A stretch of 64,000 nt of DNA from Elusimicrobiota bacterium (GCA_022709755.1 JAKLIF010000001.1:444661-508660), one strand, 5' to 3'; shown: positions 48,201 through 63,200, counted from the first letter of the stretch. The notes: generated from the sequence alone by a model not told the origin. Translations and numbers: made by a program.

Positions 48201-51200
48201 AATCTGTGGCCCTATGCCCTCAACCATTTTCTGCTGGTGCCGGACCGGGCCTCCGACCGGCCGCAGGTCATGGCAGAATCCGACATACGGCTCGCCCTGG
48301 ACTTCCTTTCCGAAGCGTCCGATCCCACGATGAGGTTCGGGTTCAACAGTCTGGCCGCGGGGGCCTCCATCAACCACTTCCACCTCCATGGGTTCAATCT
48401 GCCGGACAACGATCTCTCCCCACTTGAGAAAGCGGACCGATCCCCCCTCGGGAAGGTCGACGGGGTGTCCGTCTCCGAATTATCCGGTTATCCGGCCCGG
48501 GGACTCGTCTTTGAATCCGTCCACGCCGACGACCTGGCCCGCGTGGCGCAATCCTACGTCCGCCATCTGCAGGACTCGGACATCGCCCACGCCGTCATCA
48601 TCGCCCCCGGTCAAGTCTATGTCATACCGGTCCACAAGAACGTCATCACGTCGTTCGGGAACACCTGGTCCTTCTCCGAGTTGATGGGGTTCATCATCCT
48701 CCAGGACGAGACACTGGCCGATTCATCCACCGAGAGGGACGCCCTCCGCGAAATATCCCGGGTGGCGCTGTCCGCCGACGAGTACGCGCCCCTCTTCACC
48801 AGCTGGCGAGAAACCATTTCGAAAACCACGGACATCACCGGCCTCCGACCGGCCCCAGCCACGTCACGACCCACGTTGGATTTCAAGGCGATTGAAGAGG
48901 AACAAAAATGGAATCTGTATTCGCTCAGCTATTATTCCATGCCTTTCGAGACAAAATATCTCTCCCAAAAGCCCTCCGGAGAGAAAAGCTACGAGGTCTC
49001 GGCCGATCACATCCGGTTCTACGTGGACGGGATTTCTTCCCGCGACGAATTTCTCAAGATCTGGTGGGCGGCCTTTAAGGAATGGTATTACGCCGAATTG
49101 GTCAAACAGGGCGTCCGCTCACCGAAAATCATCCGGCTGATCAATCCAGACCGGCCGGATAAGAGCATCGCCTCACTCCCTTATTTCCCCATCTCCGAGA
49201 CAGATCTTCGCGACATCGAAGATGCGCTCTCCCTGATGACGGAAGGGACACGAGGGAACAGTGCGCTCGTGAGGGAATACCAGGAGAGCATCGGATATGA
49301 CAACGACGTCCTGATGGAGTATGGAAGGCGGCTTCAGGCGCTCAGGAATCTTTTCAATCTGAAGAGCCGGGGAGATGAAGATCCGGTCTACTGGCAAGGG
49401 ACGAGCTACCTTCTCGAGATCCTCAAAAGCGGGAAAGTGCGGGCCATGGGGATCGGCCGGACCCGGACCGACGAGATCGTCACTGGAATCTTCGCGGAAA
49501 CCACGCCGGAAGGTGCCGCCCGATGGAGACTTCATGAGGCTGAAGCAATGGGCTATCTCAAGTTTTTTAAGCCCGATCAATACGAGTCGTCACGGCGGTT
49601 CATGGAAGGAGAAGAGCACAATTTCTATCTCTCGACAGCCAAGTCACCAGAAGAATTGTCCCCCTTGACCCTGACCAACAAAGGTCCGCTGGGCGTGGTC
49701 CTGGGTTTCAAGAAGAAATACGTCGCGAACGCGAAACATGATGATACGGGGAAACTGGAGGGGATTTCGGAACTTCCCCTCACGGCCCTGGCGGAGATCA
49801 TCTTCTTCTCGAAGAAAGACCTGACCACGTTCCTCGCGGTCGCGAAACAGCACGGTGTTTCGATCCCCTCCTCCATCACAGTAAAAATTTCAGAGAACGG
49901 GGTCACCAACACCGTCCGCGCGGACGAACCCTTCACGCCGACAAAAGGTTCACTGGCGCAGGAAGACGCGTTCCGACACCTCTTCGGGGCCCTGGCCGTT
50001 CCCAGCGAACCGGGCCGCGAGCAGCTGATGGCCGACCACATCAAATCGGAATTCTCGAAGATGGGCGTCCGGGAGGTTTCCATCGATCAGTTCAAGACCG
50101 ATCTCCCCGGGGTCACCGGCATCATGACCCAGGACACGACGGGGAATCTCCTCGTCCGCATTTATCCTTCGGCCGGCCTAAAGCGGTATCTTGTCTTCCA
50201 ATCCCATATGGACAAACTCCTTGTCACGGCAGACGGGAATGAACTGCCGGCTTCCATCCCGATTGAGGTCGTCAACGAGGACGGGATCGATTGGATCAAG
50301 GGGGTGGGAGTGAACCCCGGCATCGACGACGGCGTCGGTATCGGGGCCAGCCTGGCCGTGGCCCAGATGAGCCTCCAAAAAGAACGTCACGTCGGGTTGG
50401 AATTCATCTTCACCGTTGCGGAAGAGACGGATTGTCATGGGGCCATGACGCTGAACACCCGATTGCTGCGCGGACACGCGATCATCAACCTGGATGCCGA
50501 TTCCCTCGATCCATATTCCAACGATGTCTATATCGGGCACGGATCGGCAGGCACCGCCAGCGTTGCTGTGAATCAGAAAGCACCGTTCTCCGCGCAAAAA
50601 AGAACCAATATCATCACAAAAGATACGCCGCTGTTCGAGATCAGCGTTAACGAGGGGATCGGCGGTCATTCGGGACAGGACATCGATTCCGGCCGGGCGA
50701 ACGCGAACGCCGTCCTTCTTCAATTGATCTCGCGCCTCCCCGGCGCCGAGGTGATCTACTTCAACGGAGGGGAAGCCAACAACATCATCCCCGGAGATGC
50801 GACAGCCGTCATCACCGGAAGCACAAAAGATGCCGTGGAGCGGGTCACCCGCGAATACGAAGCGGAACTCAAGGCGAATCTGAGCCCCGATGAAAAACGT
50901 CTGAGCCTAACCGTTAAAACCGACGTGTTCGACCGATATCAGAATGCCATCGAAACCTACAATTCGAGACCGGACAATATCCTCCACTCCTTCGTATGGA
51001 GGCTCATCAGCTCCGGGAAATCGTTCTACGGACCGCTGACAAAGAGCACCGATGGAAACATCATCTCATCGATCAATCTGGGATTTCTGGAGGCCGATGC
51101 CGCCCATGTCGACATGGGGGCGCTATTGCGAGGATCGGACGATGCCGAACTACGGGACTACGCCCGCTCTTACGGCGACATCACCAACGGAGAGATTGAG

Positions 51201-54200
51201 ATTGTTCGCCCGTTCGAAACTAATCCGAATTCCAATTTACTCAAAATCATCGGGAAAACAATCACAAAACTGACGGGGCGGGATGTCTTCTGGGCCGGCA
51301 AAAAGGCGGATCAGGGTTTTGCCGAATCGGGCCTCTACGCCTTCGGTGAAAATCGTTTCGGGCAAAAACTAACCACGGCCATGATCGGCGCCTGGTCCGA
51401 GAACGCGCATTCGCCGACAGAACGGTTGGATGTGGCATCCTACCGGACTCTGGTCCGATGGCTGGACGCCATCGTGGATGATTACTCCACCGAATATACA
51501 CCCTTCGGTCTCCTTCCGGGATGGTCTCATTCGTGGATCCAACGCGCACCGAAACTCATTGCCGCCGCAGAAACCGTTTTATTCCAGGGACTTTTGGTCG
51601 GCGGACTCTCGATCGCCCTCAATGCGATTTTCGGATTGGACCTCCACTATCTCCTAGTCGGAACCGGAATTGTCTCCTCGTTCCTGTTCATGTCCCTCCA
51701 TTCACGCGTTTATTATGATATCCACGCACCACCGCAGGCCTTGAAATGGGATGCGGTCGGGTGGCGCGCCAGAGGATCTTTATTGGGACTGGGCTTGATG
51801 CTGAATTTGATTTTTGTATCCGCTTCCCTGGCTTTCCCCGTGGCGGGACCCTTCCTCGGGCTCAAGATCGCCATCGCTCTCCACATCCTCTACAACCACG
51901 CGCTGGCGCCGATCCTCCGATGGCCCCTCGGACTGGCGGGGGACCTTTCCAAACTCCCCTCCAAGATTTGGCGTCTTTTCAAATATGAACCCGCCTCTGT
52001 CGGCTCCCTCTCAAAAGCACTCTCCGATAAACTGTTCCCTCAGATGATCGCGCGGGAGCTCACGGAGGCGTTCAACACCAAGCTCCCAGTCGGTAAAAAA
52101 ATCCCCCTGTTGTCCCCGGCCGTCGGGAAGGTCCTCCTCGATTACGGTTTCTTCACGGGCGTCGAAGTGGCCGCGTTCCTCGGCACATTCGACCCAGCGG
52201 ACAAACCCGCCCTCTTCGACGCGCTGAAGAAGGCGAACATCCCGGTCCTCGAGAAATTCCTACAGAAGAAGCGGGCACGCACCCCCATCCCGGCGAAAAC
52301 GTTCGAGATCATCGCGCGCGTCCTTATCAAGCGGAAGATCAACACGCCGGAGAAGGCCTTGGTCTTCCTGAATGCCGACGGCCAGACGTCGGATTCCGAT
52401 TATCGTGACATCCCCAACATCCAGGAGGCCGCCCGCCGGATGAAAGCGGCCATCGCGAACAAAGAGAAAATCATGATCTTCGGGGACTACGACGTGGATG
52501 GGATCACCTCCACCACCATCATGCTCAAAACCATCTACCGTGTGCTCGACTCCCTCGGAATCCCCAAGTCCGACTATGAAAAATACGTGGGCTACCATAT
52601 CCCCGACCGGTTCACGGAGGGATACGGGATGTCCAAGACCGGCGTCGACCGCGTGGCCGAGAAAGGGTTCAAATTCGTGGTCACCGTCGACAACGGCATC
52701 CGGAACAAGGCGGAGGTGGAATACGCCAAATCCAAAGGGATGTCCGTCATCATCACGGACCACCACGTGCTCCCGGAAAAACCGGAAGACCTTCCCCAGG
52801 CCCCGATCGTCCATTGGGCGTTGATCGAACGCGCCGACCATCCGGCCAAATACATCTCCGGCGCCGGGGTGGCCTATAAACTGTCGCAGGCCATATTGGA
52901 TGAATACGGAATCAAACCCGAACCGGGGTATCTGTTGGACATGTTCACCATGGGGGCCGTGGCCGATCTCGTCCCGCTGCGAGGTGACAACCGCGTCCTC
53001 GTGACCGAGGGGATCGGCGTCATCAACAGCCCTCAAGTGAACCCCGGAATCAAGATCCTGATGGACAAGACGGAGACCAAATACGTGGATACCGGCACCA
53101 TCGGATACTACATCGCCCCCATCTTCAACGCCTCGGGCCGCATCTCGTCGGCGTCCGAGGGACTGACCCTCCTGATGACGGAAGATGAGACCGTCCGGAA
53201 CGAGCTGGCGGACAAACTCATCGCGCTGAACAAGGAACGGCGGGACATCGAAGCCCAGATGTTCGAAGAAGTTCAACAACGGATGGAGACGGAATTCGAC
53301 ACCTCCCACCGGGCGGTGGTCATGGGCAGCGAGAACTGGAACAAAGGAGTGATCGGCATCGTGGCTTCCCGCATCGTTGAGAAATACGGGTTGCCGGCGG
53401 TGGTCATGACCTTCGATAAAACCAAAGGCGTGGCGACGGGGTCACTCCGCACCATCCCCGGCGTCAGCGTCATCGACGCCCTGAACGAATGCAAGGACCT
53501 GCTCCTCAAATACGGCGGCCATGAAGCCGCGGGGGGCTGCGGCGTGCCGCTCGACAAGCTTGAGGAATTCAAAATCCGTTACAGCGACGCCGTGAAGAAA
53601 CAGATGTCCGAGAAAAACATCGAACCCTACATCGAGCTGGATGCCGTCCTGGAAGGGAATGAAATCGACCTGAGCGTCATCAAGATCGTCGAAAAACTCG
53701 CGCCCTTCGGCGTCGGCAACGCCAAACCCGTCTTCGCGGCGAAAAACCTGCGGGTCGATTCTTTCAAATTGATCGGGGAAGAGAAGAAACATATCCGGAT
53801 GAACCTCCGCCTGGGTGCCAAATCCATCGTCGCCATGGGGTGGCGGATGGCGCAGCCGGAAGTCCTGTCCCTCCTGGAAACGGCCCAGCGCTCCGGCAAG
53901 GGGTTGGACGCCCTCTTCACCCTGGACGTGAACGAATGGCAGGGGAAACAGTCGGTTCAACTGATCCTCAGAGACATCAAGCTCTCCGCGCCGGCCAACA
54001 TCGAAGAACGCAAGCCGGCCCCCGCTAAAGAGGACGGGGAGTTCCTGCCGTTCAACCTCGCGCACAACGCCGTCGCTTTCTTCACGGCGAGCCTGGCCGG
54101 TCTCATCAGCGGTTTGTGGGCGGGGATCCCCGTCGCCGCCGTTTTCCTCCTTCAGGGGCTCGCGGGAAGTTGGGCGAGACAGCGGGGGCGTCTTTCCACG

Positions 54201-57200
54201 CATCTCAATGCGGCATGGGAAAAACGCGTCGCCGGTTATTTTACCGACGGCACCCATGTCCGGTTCGTGTCCGGAGAAGAATTGATCCAGAGAGCGCAGA
54301 GATCCGCCCGGACTCCTTTCCAGCGGCGGGTCTCGAGACAAACGATGGCGTTCTCGGACCCGACCACGAACACCGTCTGGCTCGACCGGGGATGGGCGGC
54401 CCAGGGACCGTTCCTGTTCCGCCTCCTGCGCGCCCTGATCCTCCCGCTCATTCTGGCCCATGAAGGCGGCCGGTTGTATTTCGCAAGGAAGAATATCCCT
54501 TCCCACCCATCCACTTGGATCCTCTATCTCCTCCGTCCCATCCAGTTCCTCACATTCTATCCGCACATCCGATTGGCCCTCAAGAACAGCCGCCATCGTC
54601 CAAACGCCCGAATCCTCGGTGACTCCGCCACGGGCGTTTGGAAGGCTTCGTTCCTCTCCCGCCCCCAGGACATCAAGTCCGTTTTCACGTCATTTGCCTT
54701 CCTCCTCAATCTGAGCTTCACGACGGTCCGACACCTCGTCTCGTATGTGGCACAGCCGGACTTGCGGGTCACGGCTCCCGCCGCTCCGGTCGCGGACATA
54801 TTGACGATCTCTCTCCACAAAGGAACCCGGCGCATCCGACCCGCCGCCAAAACGATGTCCGGACTGAACTCTTTGGGGATCTCGGGATTCACCACCAACG
54901 CCTTCATGAACGCCTGGAAAGCGCTGGTGGACGACAAACTTTCTTCCGGCACGGAGATACAGAAGATCGTCATCCGAAGCGGTTCCCCCTTCATCGGACA
55001 CGCCAACAAGGACGACCGATCCATTGAATTGGACATCGACATCCTCAGAAAGATTGATTCGGCTCCCCGTGAAATCGCTCTCGTCGTCCTCCAGTGGCTC
55101 CTGCGCCACGAGATCAACCACCTCCGCATCCAGGGCGTCAGCACGGCCTTCGAAGAACTCGGGAACGTTTTTCTGGATGTCGCCTTGCTGGCCCCCCACG
55201 AACGACAATCCCTGCGCACCTTCCTGCTGGGATTGCGCGAGGCGGGTCAGGAGACCTACGGCTATGAGGCGATCCTGGAAGACGCGATCACGGACGACCA
55301 GCGGATGGAGAGGATCGTCGAGTACATCGGGAAGGCCTACCCGTCCTACCGGGCCGACCTGGGGCGGCTCACCATCGAGCAGGTCAAGAGCGAATCCGCC
55401 CGGCTGGCCGCGCTCACCGAGGCCACCCCGGCCGATGCCTCCCTCCTGGAATTACGGTGGCTGCGCGCCTTGGCCCAAGCCTCAAAACAACTCAAGGAAT
55501 CGGAACCTCTCCTAAAAGAATTCTCGATCCTCTCCCGCCTGAGACGGTTGTTTGCTTCGCGGAGCACAGAACAACTCAAGGAACATGAGAGTATTCTCCG
55601 GTCATTCACCAAAGACCTGGAGAACGCAGCCAAAATCTCCCTCGTCGAACCGACCTACGTCATCAACACCAGCGATTTTCAACTCGATGTCTTCCACTTC
55701 ATTGTCAGCCTGAAGACGTCACGGGGACCACCCCGCGAGAAATATAATTTGATCGTCGTCGCGGACCGGAACGACAGTCAAAAACCCGGAGCCGCTCGCC
55801 CCATTCGGAAGATGGCGGTCGCTCCCCTCAGCGCCGGCATGATGTCCGATGCCGCGTATTTCGACGTTTTGGACAATGAGAGTGCAACATTGATCCGACC
55901 CGTCGCCGAGGATTGGCTGGCTCGTTATAACGGAAAACAACTCCCCCTCCTGGCGAAGGATTATGAGGGCGAAGGGGTCATGCCCAGCACCTATTTCCTC
56001 CCGCCCCAGATGAACGAACTGGAACGCGTCATGCGCAACCCGTTCCTATGGAACCTCTTGACCGTCGACGAGTTGTCAAACATCCATTTCCCGACGAACC
56101 GACTGGTCCTCGACTCCGCCATGGGCGCCGGCATGAACGATGAAAACGGGATCATGTTCATGTCACCGGACACGTTTTCAGAGTTAGCCAACACGATCGG
56201 CCATGAAAAGGTCCACAGCTATTTCGACAGCATCACTTCCTCGGTCGATCCGCGGTTGCGGGCGGCCTTCTACTCCCTGGAATCGCATTTCGGGGATGCG
56301 TCGCACGAAGCGCTCCAGAAAAATATACTAACGGATCCGACCTACTCCTACGTCGACGTCAGCGTCAACCCCGAGAACATCCTCAACGAGATGCACGCCT
56401 ACACCTGGGAATCCTTCGCCAAGTTTTCGAATAGGACTTCCTACGACACCCCTGTCTACCTTTCCGACCTAGAACTTTACCTCCGGCTGGGCCTCCTGCC
56501 CTCCTGGATGGATCCCCGGACCTTCGTGTTCCCCGTCGCCCCATCGAACTACGCCAAGAACGGCAAACTAAAACGCTTCTTCTACGGGCTGGCCCTGTGG
56601 AACTACGTCCTTTCCGGTGGGAACGAAAACGGCCTATTCGAAATGATCAAGGTCGCGGGCCCCACTCTCAAACGCCTGATGATCCACGCCTACAAGGTCC
56701 TGGACAAGAACTCCCAGACCCGGATGTCGGGAATACACAACAGGCTTCTCAAAGAAACGGACCAGCTCTTCGCCGAGACAGCCGCTTACAAGAATATCGA
56801 GGCCCGGAGCGACGCTTCCTCTCACTGGAAAGACGTCGCCCGCCGGGACGTCATCGACCTCATCTCGAAGGACGGTTCCGAAGAGGACGGGGAACTGGCG
56901 GAAGAGGAGGAGACCGACGAGGAGCCGGCCGCGCCAAGGGATAAGATCCTATTCACGAATTCGTTTTCAACAACTCCCGGTGAAAAAACACGACTCATCG
57001 CCGAAACGATGGCTGAATTGAGAGGCGTTTTGGAAAAGCTCCTCGACAGAATCCCCCCCAACCGACTGGAGCAGTTCTTGGAACACTACAACTATACCGG
57101 AAAGGAAGAACCCCTCGTCCGTCAATGGATACTGGGGTTCACTCATTGGCTGGAAGGAGATCTCTACGAGAAGGCCTCGGTTTTGGAAGAACCCCGACTC

Positions 57201-60200
57201 ACCCTGGCCTGGCAACCCCAGGATTTCACCTCCCTGCGCGATCTGTTAACAAAAGTCTCCGTAACAAAAGAACTTCTGCGAGAGATGGATCCGCGGGGAC
57301 TGGTCCCCCAGACTGACCAATCCTCGATGAACCTTTACGATCTCATTGACTCGGTCTATTCTTCCATACTTTCCGCCACGTCCGACGAGGGGAGTGTCCC
57401 CAAGAAAGGGAAGGTCAAGGGAAAACCCGGACGAGGGAAGATGGCACGTCGCCTGGCCGATCTGAGCCGCTTCACCGCGGCGATAGGCCGGCTCGGTTTT
57501 TCGGAGGAATTCCGAGACATCATCACGTTCCGCCCCCTCCGACAACTGCTTTCAAACCCCACGACGTCCCGTCTCAAACAGGCGGCGAGCAACCTGCCCC
57601 CCCTCGGTCATCTGGACCGGGTCGTGGCCGCCGGATATGCCGCCGGGACGATCAACCCCCACACCGCCGACAGGGTTAACTTGAAAACGTCAGTCACGTC
57701 CAACGGGACGATCCAGTCGCGTTCGATATCACCGCTGAAACAACATTGGGAAACGGACATCCCCGATTGGATGGCTCAACTAATTTTGAACGATGATGAC
57801 AACCTCCACGTCCTGAAGACCATCCTTAACCGGGAAGGAAACCGCATCCGCCTGTGGAACCGGGCACTCCGGTCCATCTCGACGTCCGTATTCCTTTTCA
57901 AAAACACTTTCCTATCCGCGCAAAAAGCGGCGGCGCGACAGAGTTACCCGATGACTCTCTCGAAAGCCTTCCGGGAAACTCTGTTCTTCCCTCTGATCGG
58001 GCAAGTTTGCATCCCTCCTCTGCTGACATGGGCCGGACTCGACTCCTCGACCGCCCACATCCTCGGGTGGACGTGGTCCACGGCGGCCTTCGCCCTGACC
58101 CACACCGTCCAATCCTGGGGCAAACGTCTCCGGGCCGGAGGCGTGAGGGCCCTGCTTTCACGGAAGTCTCTTCTGGAAGACGGGAAAAAATTGGCGATTC
58201 GACTCGTCTTGGCGGCGGGCTTCGCGCTGCCCTTCTCGATCGTCCATCCCGTCGCGGCAATAATATTTACATCGGCGACGCATGCCCTCTACAACATTGC
58301 TGTCCAAAAGGGGCGGCTCCCCCGATGGATGCCCGAAGCGGATATTTGGTCGGATGATAAAGAGCGATTCTGGAAATTTTTCCATGAGTTCTCCCAATAC
58401 CATCCCCAGACGCTGATCACCCAAGCTCCGACGGCCAATGACGCCCTTTACTGGCTCGCCGAAGAGTTGCTCTCCAGTCGGTCAACTCTGAACGATGAGA
58501 AGCGCGGAAAAGCCTACACGATGGTCCACGAGATATTCCTTCCCGATGCCGCTTCACTATTGGCCGACCTCTACAACATCGAGAAGGACCCGAAGTTGAA
58601 ATCGCAACTCTCTCGATACCTGTCGAACCGGTACCAGAACACCCGAGACCTCCTCCTGGCGCTGTATCCCCACAAAAAAGAGGAGATCGACCGGCTGGGA
58701 TCTTACATCGATCTTCGATCCATCAGGCCCATCGGCTTCGAAGGTTCCGTCTTCCGCTCGGAAGCCGACATGGACGACTATATGGCCTCGTTGGAGACGA
58801 CAACTCTGTCGCCGGAGAAACACCGGGAGATGACTCGGGAATGGGCGACCATCACCGACATCCGCCCGACCACCTTCATCGTGCCCCCCGCGTCATGGAG
58901 CTTGAAAAACAGCCCCTACTCCGTCGTTCTCCCCCTGGGAACCCTGACCTCCGATTCTCCGAAAGAACGATCCCCGATCCAGGTCTCCCGATATGACGAC
59001 TGGTCGCGACAAGAGGAAAAAGACGTCCTCCGGAATGAGATCACCCTCTTCGAAGACCTCCTGAACGCCAATTTCGCCGCTCTGGAAACCCTGAGCGATG
59101 CCCACTACACCGCCGGCCTGACGAAGACGGCGGCCAATTTCATTCTGGATCAACTCGAAGTCATGGTCGACCGCTACGAAAAGATCGCCTCCCTTGAAAG
59201 GCATGTCATGCGGCTGAAGTCCACGAGCAAGGACTATGCCAGGAACCAATACCGGACCATCACCGAACCTCTCAGAAAAAAGATCGAATCCTCCCCGTCG
59301 GAATACCTGGACGACGACATCCTCGAGGAGATGTCCGAATTAAGATCCACCGAGAAGCGCCGTTACGCCGACAGCGTTCACGAACTCATCAATTACATCC
59401 ACCAGGCCGCGCTGGAAGAGATCAACAGCGACCGGGCCAGGGCCGATATGGATTTGGAGATCCTCCAAGGCGATCACTCCCTGGAGGTGACGGACCTGAG
59501 CACGAGGCCCTTGATCCGGGACAATCGAATATTGAGTCGCGCGCTCAAGGTCCTTCTGAATTACATCCAGAACACGCCGGCCGACATCCCCTCGTTGAAG
59601 CTGAACCCGATCATCAAGGACAACCAGATCTGGCTCAGCATGTCCCTCGGGATCCACACCGTGGATATCTATGCGGACCTTTCCAACCCGGACGAGGGTG
59701 GGATGTTGAGGGCCCGGTATCTGGAGGGGCAGATATTGCAGAAGGGGAACAAACTGCGACTGGACTATTTGGTTTCCCTCTTGAACAAGATCGGGCTGGA
59801 CGTCACCCTGCGGGCGGACCAGTCCATCACGGCGGTCCTGGATAAAGACCACGGAGTCTCCGGCATTCGAGACCTCGAGGAAGCGTTCGAGAAAACCATC
59901 CGGGCTTTCGATCAGACGACGAACTTCGACCAGATGTTTAACTGGCATTTCCACAGCGCCGTTGGACTCAAGCACATCACCAAAGACTTCATCGAGGGGT
60001 TGGCCGACCTCTCGGTCATCGAGGGGGGAATCCCGTTCTATATGCGCCCCGTCGGGAACAACGAGTATGATCAATTCCATCAAAAATATCTGGATTATCG
60101 CTCCGGACAAAAACAGCGGGAGGCCATCCGGGACACGCTGTCCGGGATATTGGTGAGATTAGGGCTCCCCCCCTTCCCCGCCCGCGCGGCGATCGGGCAG

Positions 60201-63200
60201 AAAACCATCGATCTCTATTTCAACGAACCCATCAACAACGCGTTGGGCCGAGGAGAACTGATCCGGGAGGAGTCTGGAACCGTCCGCCGCAACCCAGATT
60301 ATGATCCTCTTCCGATGTTGGCCGACGCGATCCTGGGCAACGAGGCGGAATCTCTTCGAGTGGGGAGCATCCTGGAAAACGCCCGCAACACCTTTCCGGA
60401 ATTTGAGATCGTCGGCCAAATCGGCGCGCTGATCGCCCAGCGCACTCAATGGGAGCTGAGCCCCGGTCAATGGATCATCCTCCACGCTCTCACGGATCCC
60501 GCCACCGACAGAATCATCTATGGTTTCGGACAGGCGATTTCCGATCCAAAGACCTCTCCCGTTCCGTTATCTCGAGAAGCCTTGTCGTCGGAGCTGAAGA
60601 ACATCGGACTCGGCGTCATCGAGACGGAAGAACTCACTGCCTCCCAGATCGAGTCGGCCGGACTCCTCATCCGCGCTCCGCCCTCCCGATGGACGGCAGA
60701 GAGACACACCCAGGGGATTGCGGCGGCCCCGGGACAGGGCGTACCCGAGATGGGGCGGGTCGTCTTCAGAACCACTTCAGATCGGAAACGGGCGGAAAGC
60801 CCCGATCACGTCTTTGTCGCCCCCTATACAACGCCCGATGATTTATCCGCCATCCGAGCCGCCCGAGGAGTCCTCACGACCGGCGGCGGGCTCTTGAGTC
60901 ACGCGGCCATCACCACGCGCGAATTAGGTATCCCGGCTGTTATCGTCTCCCGGTCGGAATGGCTCACCCAGGGATACGAAACGCTCCTCAAGGTAACGAT
61001 CCCTCATTTTTCGGAACCCATCCAGACCCCCGACGGCCTCTGGCTCTCTTCACTGAAGAGCGAAACCCCCGTTCTCCTCCACGAGGGAGACTGGGTCTCC
61101 GTGAACGGCCAGGAAGGGAACATTAGGACATGGGCCGACTCCCCGACGCTCCGCGACATCAATCGATCTCTGGAGTCTTTCCTCAACGGGAAAATGACCC
61201 GGGAGGAACTCGGTGATGCCCTGGCGACCTCCCTATCAGCCGACACCTCCGAAACGAGGACGGCCGCCGAGTTCGTCATTGCGCGCGCGGTCACATCCAC
61301 ATCGTCCCTCCTCGATATCCTCGACAAGATCGAAGCGAGGCTTCCCGACGGACTAAAAAAGCACATCCTCGAAACCAAAACCAGCATCCTCCGGACGCCG
61401 CTCGCCCGGATACAGGATTCCCTGGACGACCTGGAACGGTCTTCCTTCTCTTCCGGTCTCTCGGATTTCCCTGAAATCCGCATCACCCATCTTGCCGAAC
61501 AGATCGGTAGATTGGTTTCTCTGGCCCAATTCATCCGGCTCTCACTTTCGGACGTCCAACAGATCAAGGACCGGTTCACCGCATTATTGGGGGACCTCAA
61601 AAACGCCTACGCCGTCCGAAAAAAAGACCTCCAAAAAGAGCTCGATGAATGGGACGGGAAACCCGTCACCCTGGAGGACATCCCCGCGATCCGCCAACTG
61701 ATCAGCCGACTCCACCAGGCGGGCATGGTGGCGACCGCGCCCGTTCACTCGGTCCTTTTCGTCTGCAGCGGCAACACGTGCCGGAGTCCCATGGCGGAAT
61801 ATATGCTCAGACAACGACTGGAGGCGATCGGGCGGACAGACGTTAAGGTTTCCTCGCGCGGTTTATCGATCGAACCCTACAGCCGCCTCAGCGACGGGAC
61901 GGCGCGGATCCTCTCCCGGCGCGGAATCAATGCGACGAAACACATCACGGCCCCTCTTTCCAAGGATGCGCTTGAATCCGCCGATGTCATTCTGGCGATG
62001 ACGGGTTCTCACGTCGACGGTATCGCCAGAAAGAACCCCCTTGCGGAGAGCAAGACTCATCGGATCCACGATTATGCGAAATCCCTCGTTCGGACCGACG
62101 TGGCCGACCCCAATCGCTCGGACACGGTTCAGATGGACCTTTATGAACAAACGGAACGGGAATTGGACGAGGCGCTCGAAGCGATCACGACACAGATCTT
62201 AAACGAACCCAAGCTGGCCCGGTTGACCGAACAGATCGACGCGTTGGCCAAAGAGGATACCTCCTTCATCCGTCAGATGAAACCGACCGTCATCCCTCTT
62301 TCGACGGCCAGGGAATCGCTCAAAGACCTGATCGGCGGTAAAACCGCAAAACTCGGCGAGATCATGCGAAACGCCTCCGATGAATCCCTTGTCCCCAACG
62401 GTTTTGCCGTCACCACCGACGCCTTCGACAAATATCTGGCCGAGTATTCTCTGACAGACCGTTATCACGCCCTGACGAGGGAATTGGACTCCGCGCTGAA
62501 TTCGGCGTATATCACCATCGACGAAAGGGCTCGCCTCGTCGAACAAAAATCGACTGAGATCCAAAAACTGATCCTCTCGGTGACTCTGAACCCGGAAACC
62601 GGCGTGGGACAAACCGTTCTCGGGGCTCTCGGCCATGTCCACTTGCGTGACTCGCTGCTGGCGGTACGATCCTCGGCGATCCAGGAAGACACGGAGGGCG
62701 CCGCCTACGCCGGCGCCGCCGAGACCTACCTGAACATTACTCGGGAGAACCTGTTGGCCAACATCCAACAGACATGGGCCTCCTTCTGGTCACCTCGCAG
62801 CATCAATTACCGGGCCCAGCTCAAGGTCCCCCAATCCACCGTCCGCCCAGCCGTCCTCGTCCAGGAGATGATCGATTCCGACGTCTCCGGAGTTCTGTTC
62901 ACCATCGACCCCGTGAATAACGAGGAAGCAATCCTCATCAATGCGGCTTACGGACTGGGGGAGGGCATCGTCTCCGGCCTGGTTCAATCCGATCAATATT
63001 CTACTGACAGACGGACAGGAAATGAGCTCCGGCTTCCGTTCATCGGAAATAAGAAGTTGGCGGTCGTCCGCAAGAAAGCGGGGACGGGAGTGGAAGCCCG
63101 ATCTGTCGCTAAGGACCTCCGACGCCAACGGGCCCTCCCAGCGGCCATGCTCCAGCGCTTATCTCGTCTAGCGATCTCCCTTGAAAAACAGTTCGGATAC

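Noticed and set aside
49300-49860. ADP-ribosyltransferase domain in the giant protein
   Set aside because: Only a vague strand pattern was seen; no catalytic H-Y-E or R-S-E motif could be pointed to.
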